Shown here piece after piece: positions 1-7,659 of a stretch of DNA of 64,000 bases. Each line of letters starts with the position of its first letter. The stretch's first letter is position 1. The stretch is taken from assembly GCF_021390515.1 (NCBI RefSeq), contig NZ_JAJUXI010000003.1, positions 62,001 to 126,000 of the forward strand. The letters are read 5' to 3'. This DNA comes from Dyadobacter sp. CY326 (lineage in GTDB: Bacteria > Bacteroidota > Bacteroidia > Cytophagales > Spirosomataceae). The position numbers and the translations under genes were made by a program. The notes under the pieces were generated by a model, which saw only the letters and a program-made list of their open reading frames with translations, was not told the origin of the DNA and did no database searches.

Positions 1-452
1 AAAGGAAAATCGTCTGCAAAACTCACGTGACTTTCGCCGTGCGCATACATTGGATCTTGTTTGCGCTGGGTGTTTGCTGTCATTTCTACAATGCGAACGG
101 CTTTACCCAAATGTTCCGAAAGCCACGCATCAGCCTCATCGCAAACCGTTCGGGCGGTGACGAAATCCTTCCATATTTTCACTTGCATGTCTGCATCCGA
201 ATTTCGTTGGAATGGAATAAGAATTGGTCTTTCAGGCTGATAACGATGCGCGATAAGCAATCCTTCTTCATAGAGCTGAACGTCCAGCAAGGCCATTTGT
301 GCATTGACCCGCTGGGTTAGGAAAGTGCCTTTTTCATCCACAATCAACCAGCGGCGATCATATTTCAGTCCTTCTTCTTCCACCTGCGATTCTTTCAAAC
401 GTATTCCGCCGAGGGATTTTACAGGATAGATCCATATTTCTGATAAATGCAT
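1..452 (-). CDS. MOSC N-terminal beta-barrel domain protein (YcbX-like), partial
   Basis: Reading the minus strand gives an open frame that runs off the left edge. It begins MHLSEIWIYPVKSLGG and continues with YDRRWLIVDEKGTFLTQR, the hallmark N-terminal beta-barrel of MOSC-domain proteins. The C-terminal MOSC domain, which binds molybdenum cofactor sulfur or reduces hydroxylamino compounds in known members, lies outside the window. An in-frame ATG at 485 would add 11 residues (MDLCPHHNLPQ); I prefer 452 because family similarity begins right there. It is divergent from the FAD protein at 597. The family call is strong, the exact substrate unknown. Confidence 0.85.
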   Translation of the reverse strand, partial: MHLSEIWIYPVKSLGGIRLKESQVEEEGLKYDRRWLIVDEKGTFLTQRVNAQMALLDVQLYEEGLLIAHRYQPERPILIPFQRNSDADMQVKIWKDFVTARTVCDEADAWLSEHLGKAVRIVEMTANTQRKQDPMYAHGESHVSFADDFP

Positions 453-596
453 TTGCGGAAGATTATGGTGCGGACAAAGATCCATGGAAATTATAAGAAT
501 CTTTCAAAAAATCATTCCCAATAAGCTTGGTATAATTGTTTATGTATAAGTTTTGAAAAACCATCGGATCTATCATTAATATTAATATTTAAAGAA

Positions 597-2303
597 TTGA
601 AGAAACGTATTGCCATCCTGGGCGGAGGCCCCAGTGCATTGTTTGTTTATAAAAGATTTGTAGACGCGGGTCAAACCGACCTGGAAATACACATCTACGA
701 AAGCAAAAATTTATTAGGCGCGGGAATGCCTTACAGTTATCAAGGCTCTAACAATGAGCACATTACTAATGTTTCTGATAACGAGATCCCTGAAATTGTA
801 ACTTCCATTGGCGAATGGATCCAAACAGTTCCCGACGAGGCGCTGGAAGGTTTCACTATTGACAAAACCAAATTCAACGAATACAAAGTTTTGCCGCGAT
901 TGCTTTTTGGTAAATATCTGGCTGGGCAATTTGATCTTTTGCTTAAAAAAGCAGCCGATATTGGACTGGAAACCTGCGTTCACACAGGCTGTAATGTGCT
1001 GGATATCATTGATAAACCCACTGAAAACGCCGTTGACATTGCCGTGGAACGGCTGGGATTGGCGACATTCGATCAGGTGATTGTGTGTACAGGACATAAC
1101 TGGCCCAACAAACACGAAGGTACCACGCCAGGCTATTTTGAATCTCCTTATCCACCATCCAAACTCAAATTAGCGCTCAATCATCCGATCGCCATCAGAG
1201 GTTCATCGCTCACGGCCATTGACGCAATCAGAACTTTGGCGCGGCATAATGGCTCATTTGAAAAGGATGAAAATGGAAAAGTAAAATTTATTCCCTCAGA
1301 CACAAGCCCTGATTTCAGACTCGTCATGCATTCGCGTAATGGGCTGCTCCCTGCCATCCGCTTCCATTTGGAAGATCCCCTTTTGTCGGACGAAGCATTG
1401 CTTTCCGAAGAAGAAGTTGCGCAAAACCGGAGTGAAAATGATGGTTTTCTTGAATTGGATTTTATGTTTGAAAAAGCATTCAAGGACCTGTTCAGGGAGA
1501 AAGATCCCGTGTTTTACGAGCGCATTAAGGACATGAAAATGGAGGAATTTGTGAACTCCATGATGGAAGTTCGCGAAAAAACGGAGCCGTTCATGTTGTT
1601 TAGGCGCGAATATGCGGAGGCGGAAAAGTCAATCCGAAATGAGGAATCCATTCACTGGAAAGAAATCCTGGCGGTGCTGAGTTTTGCGATGAATTATCCT
1701 GCCAAATATATGTCTGCCGAAGATATGCAGCGCATGCAAAAGATATTGATGCCGCTTGTTTCAGTTGTCATCGCGTTTGTTCCGCAGAGTTCAGCCGACG
1801 AGTTGCTGGCATTGGACGACGCCGGACGGCTTGAAATTATAACCGTAGGCGACGATAGTCGTGTGGATCCCGAGAATGGTGGTGGTGTGACGTATTTTTA
1901 CAAAGATGACAACGGGGAAGAGCAGGCCGTTTATTATCATACATTCGTCAATTGTGTAGGCCAGCCGCATTTGCCATTTGAAGCATTTCCGTTTAAGAGT
2001 CTGATAACCAACGGGACTGTGAGTCCGGCGTTGTTGAAGTTCAGGTCGGCCGAGACGGGAAGCGCTGCAATGGAAGCAGGTAGGGACAATGTGGAGCAGC
2101 TGGCCAATGGCGATTTTTACCTGAGAGTGCCGGGCATTGCGATCAATGATAATTTTCAGGTTTTAGACCATTTTGGCAAAGGCAATCAGCGCATTTACAT
2201 TATGGCCGTTCCTTATATTGGTGGGCATAATCCTGATTATTCGGGACTAGACTTTTGCGAACAGGCCTCAGGGACGATTGTAAATAATGTCCTGGCTGAC
2301 TGA
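597..2303 (+). CDS. FAD/NAD(P)-binding protein (NAD_binding_9-like)
   Basis: This 568-residue protein opens with KRIAILGGGPSALFVYKRF, a Rossmann GxGxxG-type dinucleotide-binding motif at residues 5-12, followed by an acidic end of strand 2 (HIYES). Its overall pattern (AGMPYS, then an NVSDNEIP stretch, and VICTGH / NCVGQPHLP segments) fits the FAD-NAD(P)-binding family PF13454, whose members are usually uncharacterised oxidoreductases. The start is TTG at 597, preceded by an A-rich leader; no ATG lies near the conserved N-terminus, so the TTG start is needed to keep the first beta strand. Substrate and partner are unknown. The DUF1080 gene follows after 83 bases. Confidence 0.8.
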   Translation: MKKRIAILGGGPSALFVYKRFVDAGQTDLEIHIYESKNLLGAGMPYSYQGSNNEHITNVSDNEIPEIVTSIGEWIQTVPDEALEGFTIDKTKFNEYKVLPRLLFGKYLAGQFDLLLKKAADIGLETCVHTGCNVLDIIDKPTENAVDIAVERLGLATFDQVIVCTGHNWPNKHEGTTPGYFESPYPPSKLKLALNHPIAIRGSSLTAIDAIRTLARHNGSFEKDENGKVKFIPSDTSPDFRLVMHSRNGLLPAIRFHLEDPLLSDEALLSEEEVAQNRSENDGFLELDFMFEKAFKDLFREKDPVFYERIKDMKMEEFVNSMMEVREKTEPFMLFRREYAEAEKSIRNEESIHWKEILAVLSFAMNYPAKYMSAEDMQRMQKILMPLVSVVIAFVPQSSADELLALDDAGRLEIITVGDDSRVDPENGGGVTYFYKDDNGEEQAVYYHTFVNCVGQPHLPFEAFPFKSLITNGTVSPALLKFRSAETGSAAMEAGRDNVEQLANGDFYLRVPGIAINDNFQVLDHFGKGNQRIYIMAVPYIGGHNPDYSGLDFCEQASGTIVNNVLAD

Positions 2304-2386
2304 GGATTTCTGTCAAACATTTTGCGGACCGGCAAGTATTTTTATTAAAGCACACACTTGTATTTTAACATTAAAATCGAAAAAAT

Positions 2387-3112
2387 ATGAGCCGCTTTGC
2401 CCTGTTAACATTGTCCTTGATTTTTGCATTTACAAATTCATTTTCCCAGGCATTGAACACGCTTTCCGCCGCCGAAAAGAAGGATGGCTGGAAGCTGTTA
2501 TTTGACGGAAAGGATTTGAAAGGATGGCATGCATATGGCGGGAAAGAAGTGGGAACGGCGTGGCAGATTGAGCAAGGGGCCATTAAATTGAATGTGCCCG
2601 AACGTGCCGGAAACAAAGCGAAAAATGGCGGCGACATTGTTATAGATGAAGTTATTAACGGCGATTTTGAGTTCAAAGCCGAGTGGAAGGTCAGCAAATA
2701 TGCCAACAGCGGGATTTTCTTTTTTGTAAACGAATCTCCCAAAAACAAAAACATGCACGATACTGGCCTTGAACTGCAAGTGACCGACGATAAAATTTAT
2801 GAAGGTGCAAAGGAGAACACACATCGCGCGAGTGATTTTTTTAGTGTGGCCAATGCGCGTTTGCGTGAAGGAAATCCGCAAGGTGAGTGGAATAAGATCC
2901 ATTTTATTGTGAAAAAGGGCAAGTTAACCGTTTATCAAAACGAGTTCGTCGTTCAGGAACATGACCTGAATAGCGCCGATTGGAAACAAAAAATTGCGAA
3001 CAGCGGACTAAAAGCTGCACCCATTGCGAAGGGCTCTTATGCTGGTCGAATCGGGTTGCAGGATTGGGGCAGCACAGTTTGGTATCGTAATATTAAGTTG
3101 CGCAAACTGTAA
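2387..3112 (+). CDS. DUF1080 (3-keto-disaccharide hydrolase-like) secreted protein
   Basis: This 241-residue protein has a signal peptide (MSRFALLTLSLIFAFTNSFSQ) followed by one DUF1080/PF06439 domain: GWKLLFDGKDLKGWHAYGG near the N-terminus, an FEFKAEWKVSKYANSGIFF core, and a C-terminal GRIGLQDWGSTVWYRNIKLR strand. The fold is concanavalin-like, and characterised members act on glycosides, notably 3-keto sugars; the substrate here is not deducible. It is probably periplasmic or surface-exposed. The family is strongly expanded in Cytophagales, which fits the inferred host. It lies 94 bases upstream of imuA, and the promoter elements in that gap suggest imuA is expressed separately. Confidence 0.88.
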   Translation: MSRFALLTLSLIFAFTNSFSQALNTLSAAEKKDGWKLLFDGKDLKGWHAYGGKEVGTAWQIEQGAIKLNVPERAGNKAKNGGDIVIDEVINGDFEFKAEWKVSKYANSGIFFFVNESPKNKNMHDTGLELQVTDDKIYEGAKENTHRASDFFSVANARLREGNPQGEWNKIHFIVKKGKLTVYQNEFVVQEHDLNSADWKQKIANSGLKAAPIAKGSYAGRIGLQDWGSTVWYRNIKLRKL

Positions 3113-3129
3113 TTAATAAATTAAAATTC

Positions 3130-3191
3130 TTGCGGCTGATTGCGCAATTTGGTATTTTTGAGATCATGATATTGTTACTTAAAATAACAAT
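3130..3191 (+). promoter_or_regulatory. Predicted imuA promoter with inverted-repeat operator
   Basis: A Bacteroidota-type promoter can be read: TTG at 3130-3132, a 20-base spacer, then TATTTTTG (TAnnTTTG consensus) at 3153-3160. Just downstream, across the expected transcription start, lies a perfect inverted repeat: ATTGTTA at 3171-3177, seven bases, TAACAAT at 3185-3191. It ends 15 bases before the imuA start codon. The position suggests a repressor site; the regulator is unknown. Confidence 0.55.
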
Positions 3192-3206
3192 TCACTCAAA
3201 TGACCT

Positions 3207-3947
3207 ATGAAACAGCCAGTTGCGAAGAGTGAGATCGCTGAAAGGTTACAAAAGGAAATTCTTTCTTTGGAGGGTTTTCGCTCGCATGCTGACGGGCAGC
3301 GTAACCATTTTGGTTTGGGAGAAATGGAGCTGGCTTTTCCGAATGGCATTTTCCCTGTTGGGGCTATTCATGAATTTATAAGTGTCACCAATGAAGAGTC
3401 TGCCGCGACGACCGGTTTTATGGCTGCATTGCTAGGTAAGGTGATGCCAGCACGCGGTTCTTGCCTTTGGATCAGCATTAATCGGCTGCTCTTTCCACCG
3501 GCTTTAAAGTTTTTTGGCATTGAACCGGACCGCGTTATTTTCGTTGATATCAAGAAAAAGGAAGATTTGCTTTGGGCCATTGAAGAATCGCTCAAATGTG
3601 ATGCGGTCGCGGCCGTTGTGGGAGAGGTCTGTGAGGTGACACTCACCGAGTCGCGGCGGTTGCAGCTTGCGGTGGAGCAAAGCCGGGTTACCGGATTTTT
3701 GCATCGATGCAATCCACGCACAGCCAACACATTGGCAAGTGTTTCCCGCTGGAAAGTTGCGCCCATTGCGAGTCAGCTCGAACCAGGAATGCCCGGCGTG
3801 GGTCATCCACGATGGAATGTCGAATTGCAAAAAGTAAGAAATGGCGAGCCTACGAGCTGGGATCTGGAATGGTCATCGGGCGGTTTTCAGTATATCAGGA
3901 ATAAAATGGCTGTGCAGGAAAAAACGACTGTCTTTAAAACGGCGTAA
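3207..3947 (+). CDS. imuA: ImuA-like mutagenesis-cassette protein
   Basis: This 246-residue protein is an ImuA-type RecA-like accessory factor of translesion synthesis. The sequence ELAFPNGIFPVGAIHEFISV near residues 40-60, then LWISINRLLFPPALKFFGI, the VIFVDIKKKEDLLWAIEESLKC segment and RRLQLAVEQSRVTGFLHR, follows the family layout. Known ImuA proteins act with ImuB and DnaE2 to copy damaged DNA. The ATG at 3207 follows a predicted promoter and operator. Unusually, imuB-dnaE2 lie more than 6 kb downstream instead of directly adjacent. A strong terminator separates it from the convergent AHSA1 gene. The family call is good, while the biochemical role of ImuA in this lineage is inferred. Confidence 0.82.
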   Translation: MKQPVAKSEIAERLQKEILSLEGFRSHADGQRNHFGLGEMELAFPNGIFPVGAIHEFISVTNEESAATTGFMAALLGKVMPARGSCLWISINRLLFPPALKFFGIEPDRVIFVDIKKKEDLLWAIEESLKCDAVAAVVGEVCEVTLTESRRLQLAVEQSRVTGFLHRCNPRTANTLASVSRWKVAPIASQLEPGMPGVGHPRWNVELQKVRNGEPTSWDLEWSSGGFQYIRNKMAVQEKTTVFKTA

Positions 3948-3964
3948 AGCACTTTTTTTAAACA

Positions 3965-4005
3965 AAATGCTTCAAAGTCCATTGAACTGGAACTTTGAAG
4001 CATTT
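3965..4005. terminator. Bidirectional intrinsic terminator
   Basis: A perfect 14-bp stem (AAATGCTTCAAAGT at 3965-3978 with its complement at 3992-4005) with a 13-base loop sits between the convergent imuA and AHSA1 genes. The A/T-rich outer stem and the preceding TTTTTT suit termination in both directions. Confidence 0.7.
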
Positions 4006-4022
4006 GAAACGGCAATGATATA

Positions 4023-4529
4023 TTATTGCTGCAATGCCAGCAATTCGTCCAGATTTTCCAGACCCAATGTGAAGCCTTCTTTGAAGCCCATTTGCATATT
4101 GGCTTCAAGATCAGCAAGTTCCTTAAATGTTATCTCAATGAAAACCAATGTGTTGTTGGACTCCTCTTTGAATGTATTTTCCCAATGCGAGCCAGGAAGT
4201 GCTTCGTTCACAGTGCCATTTTCATCACAGAACGCGTCTTTTGCAGAAAAACTTCTTAAAGGACTAATGGTCTCGTAATCAGCGCGTGCCCAATGTTCTT
4301 CTCCTTCGGGACCAACCATTGCATAAAGCCAGTGACCGCCTTCTTTGAAATCGAGCGATTTGGTTTTGGCCTTCCATGGTTTTGGCGCCCACCATTGATC
4401 CAGCAATTCTTTCTGTGTCCATGCCGCCCAGACTTTTGTCACCGAGGCAGCAAATTCTCTTTCGACGCTAATCTTTTTGTTTTCCTTGTCTACATTAAAA
4501 TTCATCAAAAGGTTAGTTTTCATAATCAT
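4023..4529 (-). CDS. SRPBCC / AHSA1-domain protein (first cassette)
   Basis: This 168-residue protein has the AHSA1/START-like fold: [37 protein letters not shown] is the classic first helix-strand segment with the conserved WWAP, and [17 protein letters not shown] follows. Such proteins have a hydrophobic cavity; when encoded beside ArsR regulators they are usually of unknown ligand. The gene overlaps the upstream arsR stop if the ATG at 4529 or 4523 is used; an in-frame ATG at 4505 ([11 protein letters not shown]) would avoid overlap. Overlap suggests translational coupling. The same gene pair recurs at 6686-7556. Confidence 0.82.
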   Translation of the reverse strand: MIMKTNLLMNFNVDKENKKISVEREFAASVTKVWAAWTQKELLDQWWAPKPWKAKTKSLDFKEGGHWLYAMVGPEGEEHWARADYETISPLRSFSAKDAFCDENGTVNEALPGSHWENTFKEESNNTLVFIEITFKELADLEANMQMGFKEGFTLGLENLDELLALQQ

Positions 4530-4851
4530 CTGGTTTTAAGTTGAATAAAACTTGGTCTAACTGGTTAAAACGATCTTCCCAAAGCTTTCTGAACTGTTCG
4601 AGCCACTGATCCACCTCCTTCATTTGCTTTGCATTGAAATGATAATATATCTCTCTGCCGGCCAGCTTCTGCGTTACCAACTGGCATTCGGTCAATATTT
4701 TAATGTGTTTGGAAACGGCCTGTCTGCTTGTGTCAAAGTGCTCAGCCAGTGCGTTCGGCGTCATCGCCTGCAATGCGATCAGGCTTAAAATCGCCCTGCG
4801 GGTCGGATCTGCAATGGCCTGAAATACGTCTCTTCTTAAATCTTTCGGCAT
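4513..4851 (-). CDS. ArsR-family winged-helix repressor (first cassette)
   Basis: This 112-residue protein begins [22 protein letters not shown], the signature opening of ArsR/SmtB-like repressors paired with AHSA1 proteins. It has a recognition helix around [13 protein letters not shown] (residues 42-54) and a wing around [12 protein letters not shown] see no cysteine or histidine metal site of the classical ArsR type, so the ligand is probably not a metal. Its promoter carries two 18-bp inverted repeats, implying autorepression. It is paralogous to the regulator at 7200-7556. Confidence 0.88.
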   Translation of the reverse strand: MPKDLRRDVFQAIADPTRRAILSLIALQAMTPNALAEHFDTSRQAVSKHIKILTECQLVTQKLAGREIYYHFNAKQMKEVDQWLEQFRKLWEDRFNQLDQVLFNLKPDDYEN

Positions 4852-4865
4852 AGCCTTAATTATTA

Positions 4866-4912
4866 TGCAACGTTATGGTTGCAAATATAAGCGCAACTTT
4901 ACAGTTGCACAA
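4866..4912 (-). promoter_or_regulatory. arsR promoter with two 18-bp operators (TGCAAC half-sites)
   Basis: On the minus strand, TTG (4912-4910), a 20-base spacer and TATATTTG (4889-4882) form a Bacteroidota promoter. One inverted repeat, TGCAAC-n6-GTTGCG (plus-strand span 4892-4909), exactly fills the spacer. A second and perfect one, TGCAAC-n6-GTTGCA (4866-4883), starts at the edge of the -7 box and covers the transcription start. This is a textbook autorepression layout. Confidence 0.75.
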
Positions 4913-4997
4913 ATTTCTCCTGATTTATTTTGTATTTGTAGTGAGTGACGTGCATCACTAACGGTTTGTTAGTTCTGATGCGTAAGAATTGCCTGGG

Positions 4998-5864
4998 TTA
5001 CATTTGTCTTTTGAAAAATGCCCAGGTTTCTTCAAAAATGTCGAAGTCGGAGAAAAATTCGTGTTTGCCATTGATGACTTTTAAAAGCGTCACCTCTGGT
5101 TTGCCTTTGGTTTGGTAAGCATATTTTTCGACCGTGATATCATTGGCTTTGTCGTTGTCAGGCATCATGGATTTGACGGGCGCTCCGCTGTAACCATCGA
5201 GTTTGGCCCAATATTGGAACGACATGTCCGTCGCGCGTACAGTGCCAAGCGTTACGCCCGCGGTTTTCACTTCTCCTCCGTTGTAAGGATTGGTTTCATC
5301 GGCCGTGCCATTCGTAATCATCACCGGAAGGGGAACATTCATGGGCGTGCAATCCATGTTTTCGTCCGTCGGCATGTTGGCGACAATGGCCGAAATGGCT
5401 TTGATCTTGCCGGGCATTGTCAGCGCCAATTTATACGACATGTGCCCGCCGCCCGAAAAACCGGTGGCAAAAACGTGTGCTTTATTGATTTTATACTTAT
5501 CAAAAAAGAACTCAATCATCGCCGAAAAGAAAGCCTCTTCGTTCAAGTTTTCCTTGTTAGCGATGGCTGTTGAGGCTTTTCGACATTCATTCCAATATTT
5601 CTTATAACCAGCCGGGTAAACGAGCACCAAGTTTTCAGCCTCCGCCCTTGCCTGCAACTTGGCAGCACGCGGCGCAAATCCCATGGGCTCACCACCCGAG
5701 CCATGCATCAGAAAAATGAGGCTGGCTCCAGGTTTCACCCGAACAGATTTATCATACACAAACACGCGCTGATGCCCTTCAATCAGCAGGGAATCGGAAA
5801 CAAGTTGCGCTTTGGCAGTGGGGAAGGAAAGGGAAAGCAGTGTAGGAAGAATGAATTTGAGCAT
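4998..5864 (-). CDS. Secreted alpha/beta-hydrolase esterase (PHB depolymerase / LpqC-like)
   Basis: This protein of about 288 residues is a feruloyl-esterase/poly(3-hydroxybutyrate)-depolymerase type hydrolase. It shows the oxyanion segment LIFLMHGSGGEPMGF, the nucleophile elbow ATGFSGGGHMS (catalytic Ser in GFSGG), NGTADETNPYNGG for the acid region, and GKHEFF carrying the C-terminal catalytic His. I place the start at 5864, where MLKFILPTLLSLSFPTAKAQ forms a signal peptide; an upstream in-frame ATG at 5954 would lengthen the protein by 30 residues and run into the VOC gene. The substrate cannot be told from sequence. It lies 67 bases downstream of the VOC gene on the same strand. Confidence 0.82.
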   Translation of the reverse strand: MLKFILPTLLSLSFPTAKAQLVSDSLLIEGHQRVFVYDKSVRVKPGASLIFLMHGSGGEPMGFAPRAAKLQARAEAENLVLVYPAGYKKYWNECRKASTAIANKENLNEEAFFSAMIEFFFDKYKINKAHVFATGFSGGGHMSYKLALTMPGKIKAISAIVANMPTDENMDCTPMNVPLPVMITNGTADETNPYNGGEVKTAGVTLGTVRATDMSFQYWAKLDGYSGAPVKSMMPDNDKANDITVEKYAYQTKGKPEVTLLKVINGKHEFFSDFDIFEETWAFFKRQM

Positions 5865-5931
5865 TTTTGAATTTTCGGGACAGGCGTGAATAAGGGATAG
5901 CAAATGAGGGCATAGGACGAAAAGTGTCTTA

Positions 5932-6354
5932 TCAGGCATTTTCCAGCGTTGCAATGTCGAACTTGCTCATTTGCATAAATGCCTTAATGACACGCGGTGC
6001 TTTTTCAGGATCAGCCATTAATTTTTGTAAAACGGACGGGACAACTTGCCATGACATTCCAAATTTGTCATCTAGCCAGCCACATTGGTTGTAGGAGCCG
6101 CCCTCGCCCAATCTTTCCCAGTAATAATCGATTTCTTCCTGTGTATCGCATTCGACAACAAAGGAGGTTGCCGGAGAAAACTTGTAATGCGGACCGCCAT
6201 TTAAACCCATGAATTTGAAGCCGTTAAGCTCAAATGTAACGACCATCGGGTTCTCGGCGGTGATTTTGGAGCTCTTGAAAATGCCGCAGTAATATTCCGC
6301 AGCCTCTTTCGCATTTCCGTCATACCAAAGGCAAGGATAAAGTGGTTTGATCAT
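5932..6354 (-). CDS. VOC-family (PhnB-like glyoxalase-fold) protein
   Basis: This protein of about 140 residues starts MIKPLYPCLWYDGNAKEAAEYY and contains FELNGFKFMGLNGGP, ATSFVVECDTQEEIDYYWERLGEGG and CGWLDDKFGMSWQVVP, which are standard for PhnB/3-demethylubiquinone-methyltransferase-like members of the vicinal-oxygen-chelate fold. Most such proteins lack assigned activity. The reading frame stays open upstream to 6486, but the family domain begins at the ATG at 6354, preceded by an A-rich leader. These genes often accompany ArsR/AHSA1 pairs in Bacteroidota, as here between two of them. Confidence 0.85.
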   Translation of the reverse strand: MIKPLYPCLWYDGNAKEAAEYYCGIFKSSKITAENPMVVTFELNGFKFMGLNGGPHYKFSPATSFVVECDTQEEIDYYWERLGEGGSYNQCGWLDDKFGMSWQVVPSVLQKLMADPEKAPRVIKAFMQMSKFDIATLENA

Positions 6355-6685
6355 TTTGTTTGGGATTAAGTTTGGGTTTTGATAAAGATCAGACAGGAGC
6401 TCAAAGTGTTTCGCATTCACAGAGCGTCTATTAAGAAAGCACAAACCCATTTCGAAATACCAAGTATATTTTATTTTTTCCTTCATGCGGTTATTTCTTT
6501 GGTGGGGCGTAAGGGCGTTGTAATTAAACCTAAAATGATTGCTTAAATTAAATTCATTAAACGGCTAAGCGACCGCTATCCCGGAAAGCTCTGGAAATGA
6601 AAATCTTTCTTGAAAATAACCCGGTTCCAAAGGAATTTCTCAAACATTAAGACGGCCCGTAATTCCGGACCGTCTCGAATTGAAA
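6355..6685. other. 331-base gene-free stretch between VOC and AHSA1 genes
   Basis: No credible gene is seen. The part next to 6354 would carry the promoter and leader of the VOC gene. The only structured element is the hairpin at 6650-6675 near the end of the AHSA1 gene. The rest shows no repeat or motif I can support. Confidence 0.5.
6650..6675 (-). terminator. Possible terminator hairpin after second AHSA1 gene
   Basis: AGACGG (6650-6655) pairs with CCGTCT (6670-6675), and partial pairing continues inward, just after the stop codon of the minus-strand AHSA1 gene. The following T-run is weak (TTAATGTTT on the minus strand), so this is a modest candidate. Confidence 0.4.
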
Positions 6686-7195
6686 TTATTGCTGCTGTTC
6701 TGTTAAGTATGCTTCCAATTGATCAAATGTTCCGCCGAATCCTTGTTCCATGCTGTTTGTGATGGACTTATAGGTTTCAATTTGCTCTGGCGTTGCATTT
6801 ATCGGATGTCCCTGGATGGTTAGTGTAGTGACTCCCTCACTTTCTTCTAATGTGATTTTGTTTGATATTTCTAGTGGAAAATCCATTGGAAACGGGGAAG
6901 TGATGATGTTCCCTTCGGCGTCTGCAAACGAGTTTATGAATTCGAGCAGGTCCGCACGCAGTATGTTTTTGTATTGGAATAATCCCCACATCGTGTGACC
7001 GTTAGACTCCATTTTGTAATGGGTTTTTCCGCCCGGCTTAAAGTCGAAACTTTCTACTGAAAGCTGGCTTCCCGCTGGTCCCCACCATTTGCCGAATGCC
7101 TCCGGTGATGCGAATGCATCAAACACCAACGTTTTAGGCGCATTAAATTGCCTGACAATTTTCAATCCTGCTTTTTCTTCTGCTTGTTGTTCCAT
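6686..7195 (-). CDS. SRPBCC / AHSA1-domain protein (second cassette)
   Basis: This 169-residue AHSA1-like protein has LKIVRQFNAPKTLVFDAFASPEAFGKWWGPAGSQLSVESFDFKPGG, giving the conserved KWWGP motif, and a C-terminal amphipathic helix (NSMEQGFGGTFDQLEAYL) that closes the START-like cavity. The gene begins 4 bases after the upstream arsR stop, so the two are surely co-transcribed and probably translationally coupled. It is clearly diverged from the AHSA1 protein at 4023-4529, arguing for old duplication or separate acquisition. The ligand is unknown. Confidence 0.85.
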   Translation of the reverse strand: MEQQAEEKAGLKIVRQFNAPKTLVFDAFASPEAFGKWWGPAGSQLSVESFDFKPGGKTHYKMESNGHTMWGLFQYKNILRADLLEFINSFADAEGNIITSPFPMDFPLEISNKITLEESEGVTTLTIQGHPINATPEQIETYKSITNSMEQGFGGTFDQLEAYLTEQQQ

Positions 7196-7199
7196 CTTG

Positions 7200-7556
7200 C
7201 TAGTTGTTTAATTGATCGTTATTTGATTGATTATTGGCCTGAATTTCATTGAGATAGCTTCCAAGTGAATCGAACTTCTCATTCCAAAACTGTTTGTACT
7301 GATCCACCCAATTGGACACTTCGCTCAGTCCGTTGAGCTTCGCTTCACAAAATCGTTCCCGTCCTTCTTGTTTTACAACCACCATTCCGCACTCTGTCAA
7401 AATTTTAATGTGCTGGGAGATTGCTGGTCTGCTAACATTGAAATTTTCAGCTAAGGCATTCAAATTCATTCGCTTGTGCGCGATGAGGTTGATAATCTGC
7501 CGTCGGGTTGGATCTGCTATGGCTTGAAATACGTCTCGCCTGGCTTCAATTGACAT
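7200..7556 (-). CDS. ArsR-family winged-helix repressor (second cassette)
   Basis: This protein of about 118 residues starts [26 protein letters not shown], with the recognition helix in [20 protein letters not shown] and the wing in VKQEGRERFCEAKL. It resembles the regulator at 4513-4851 but has a different recognition helix (SRPAISQ versus SRQAVSK), in line with its different operator sequence. I use ATG 7556 rather than the upstream in-frame ATG at 7589, because the latter would place the start codon inside the promoter and operator region. It forms an operon with the AHSA1 gene at 6686. Confidence 0.88.
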   Translation of the reverse strand: MSIEARRDVFQAIADPTRRQIINLIAHKRMNLNALAENFNVSRPAISQHIKILTECGMVVVKQEGRERFCEAKLNGLSEVSNWVDQYKQFWNEKFDSLGSYLNEIQANNQSNNDQLNN

Positions 7557-7560
7557 AATA

Positions 7561-7609
7561 TGTAAGTATTTGCTTACACAATAGTACATGTAAGCATTTA
7601 CTTACGCAA
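7561..7609 (-). promoter_or_regulatory. arsR promoter with two 18-bp operators (TGTAAG half-sites)
   Basis: On the minus strand, TTG (7609-7607), a 20-base spacer and TACTATTG (7586-7579) form a promoter. The inverted repeat TGTAAG-n6-CTTACG (plus-strand span 7589-7606) sits wholly inside the spacer. A perfect second copy, TGTAAG-n6-CTTACA (7561-7578), follows the -7 box directly. The arrangement matches the 4866-4912 site, but with different half-site bases. Confidence 0.75.
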
Positions 7610-7659
7610 ATTTTGGGAGCGAAAACTTTTATTATTTGACAGAAATATTCTGAATGTGC

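Noticed and set aside
4991..5027. CCTGGG/CCCAGG hairpin at the esterase stop as a terminator
   Set aside because: The six-base stem has a loop of about 24 bases and no T-run, so I did not list it.
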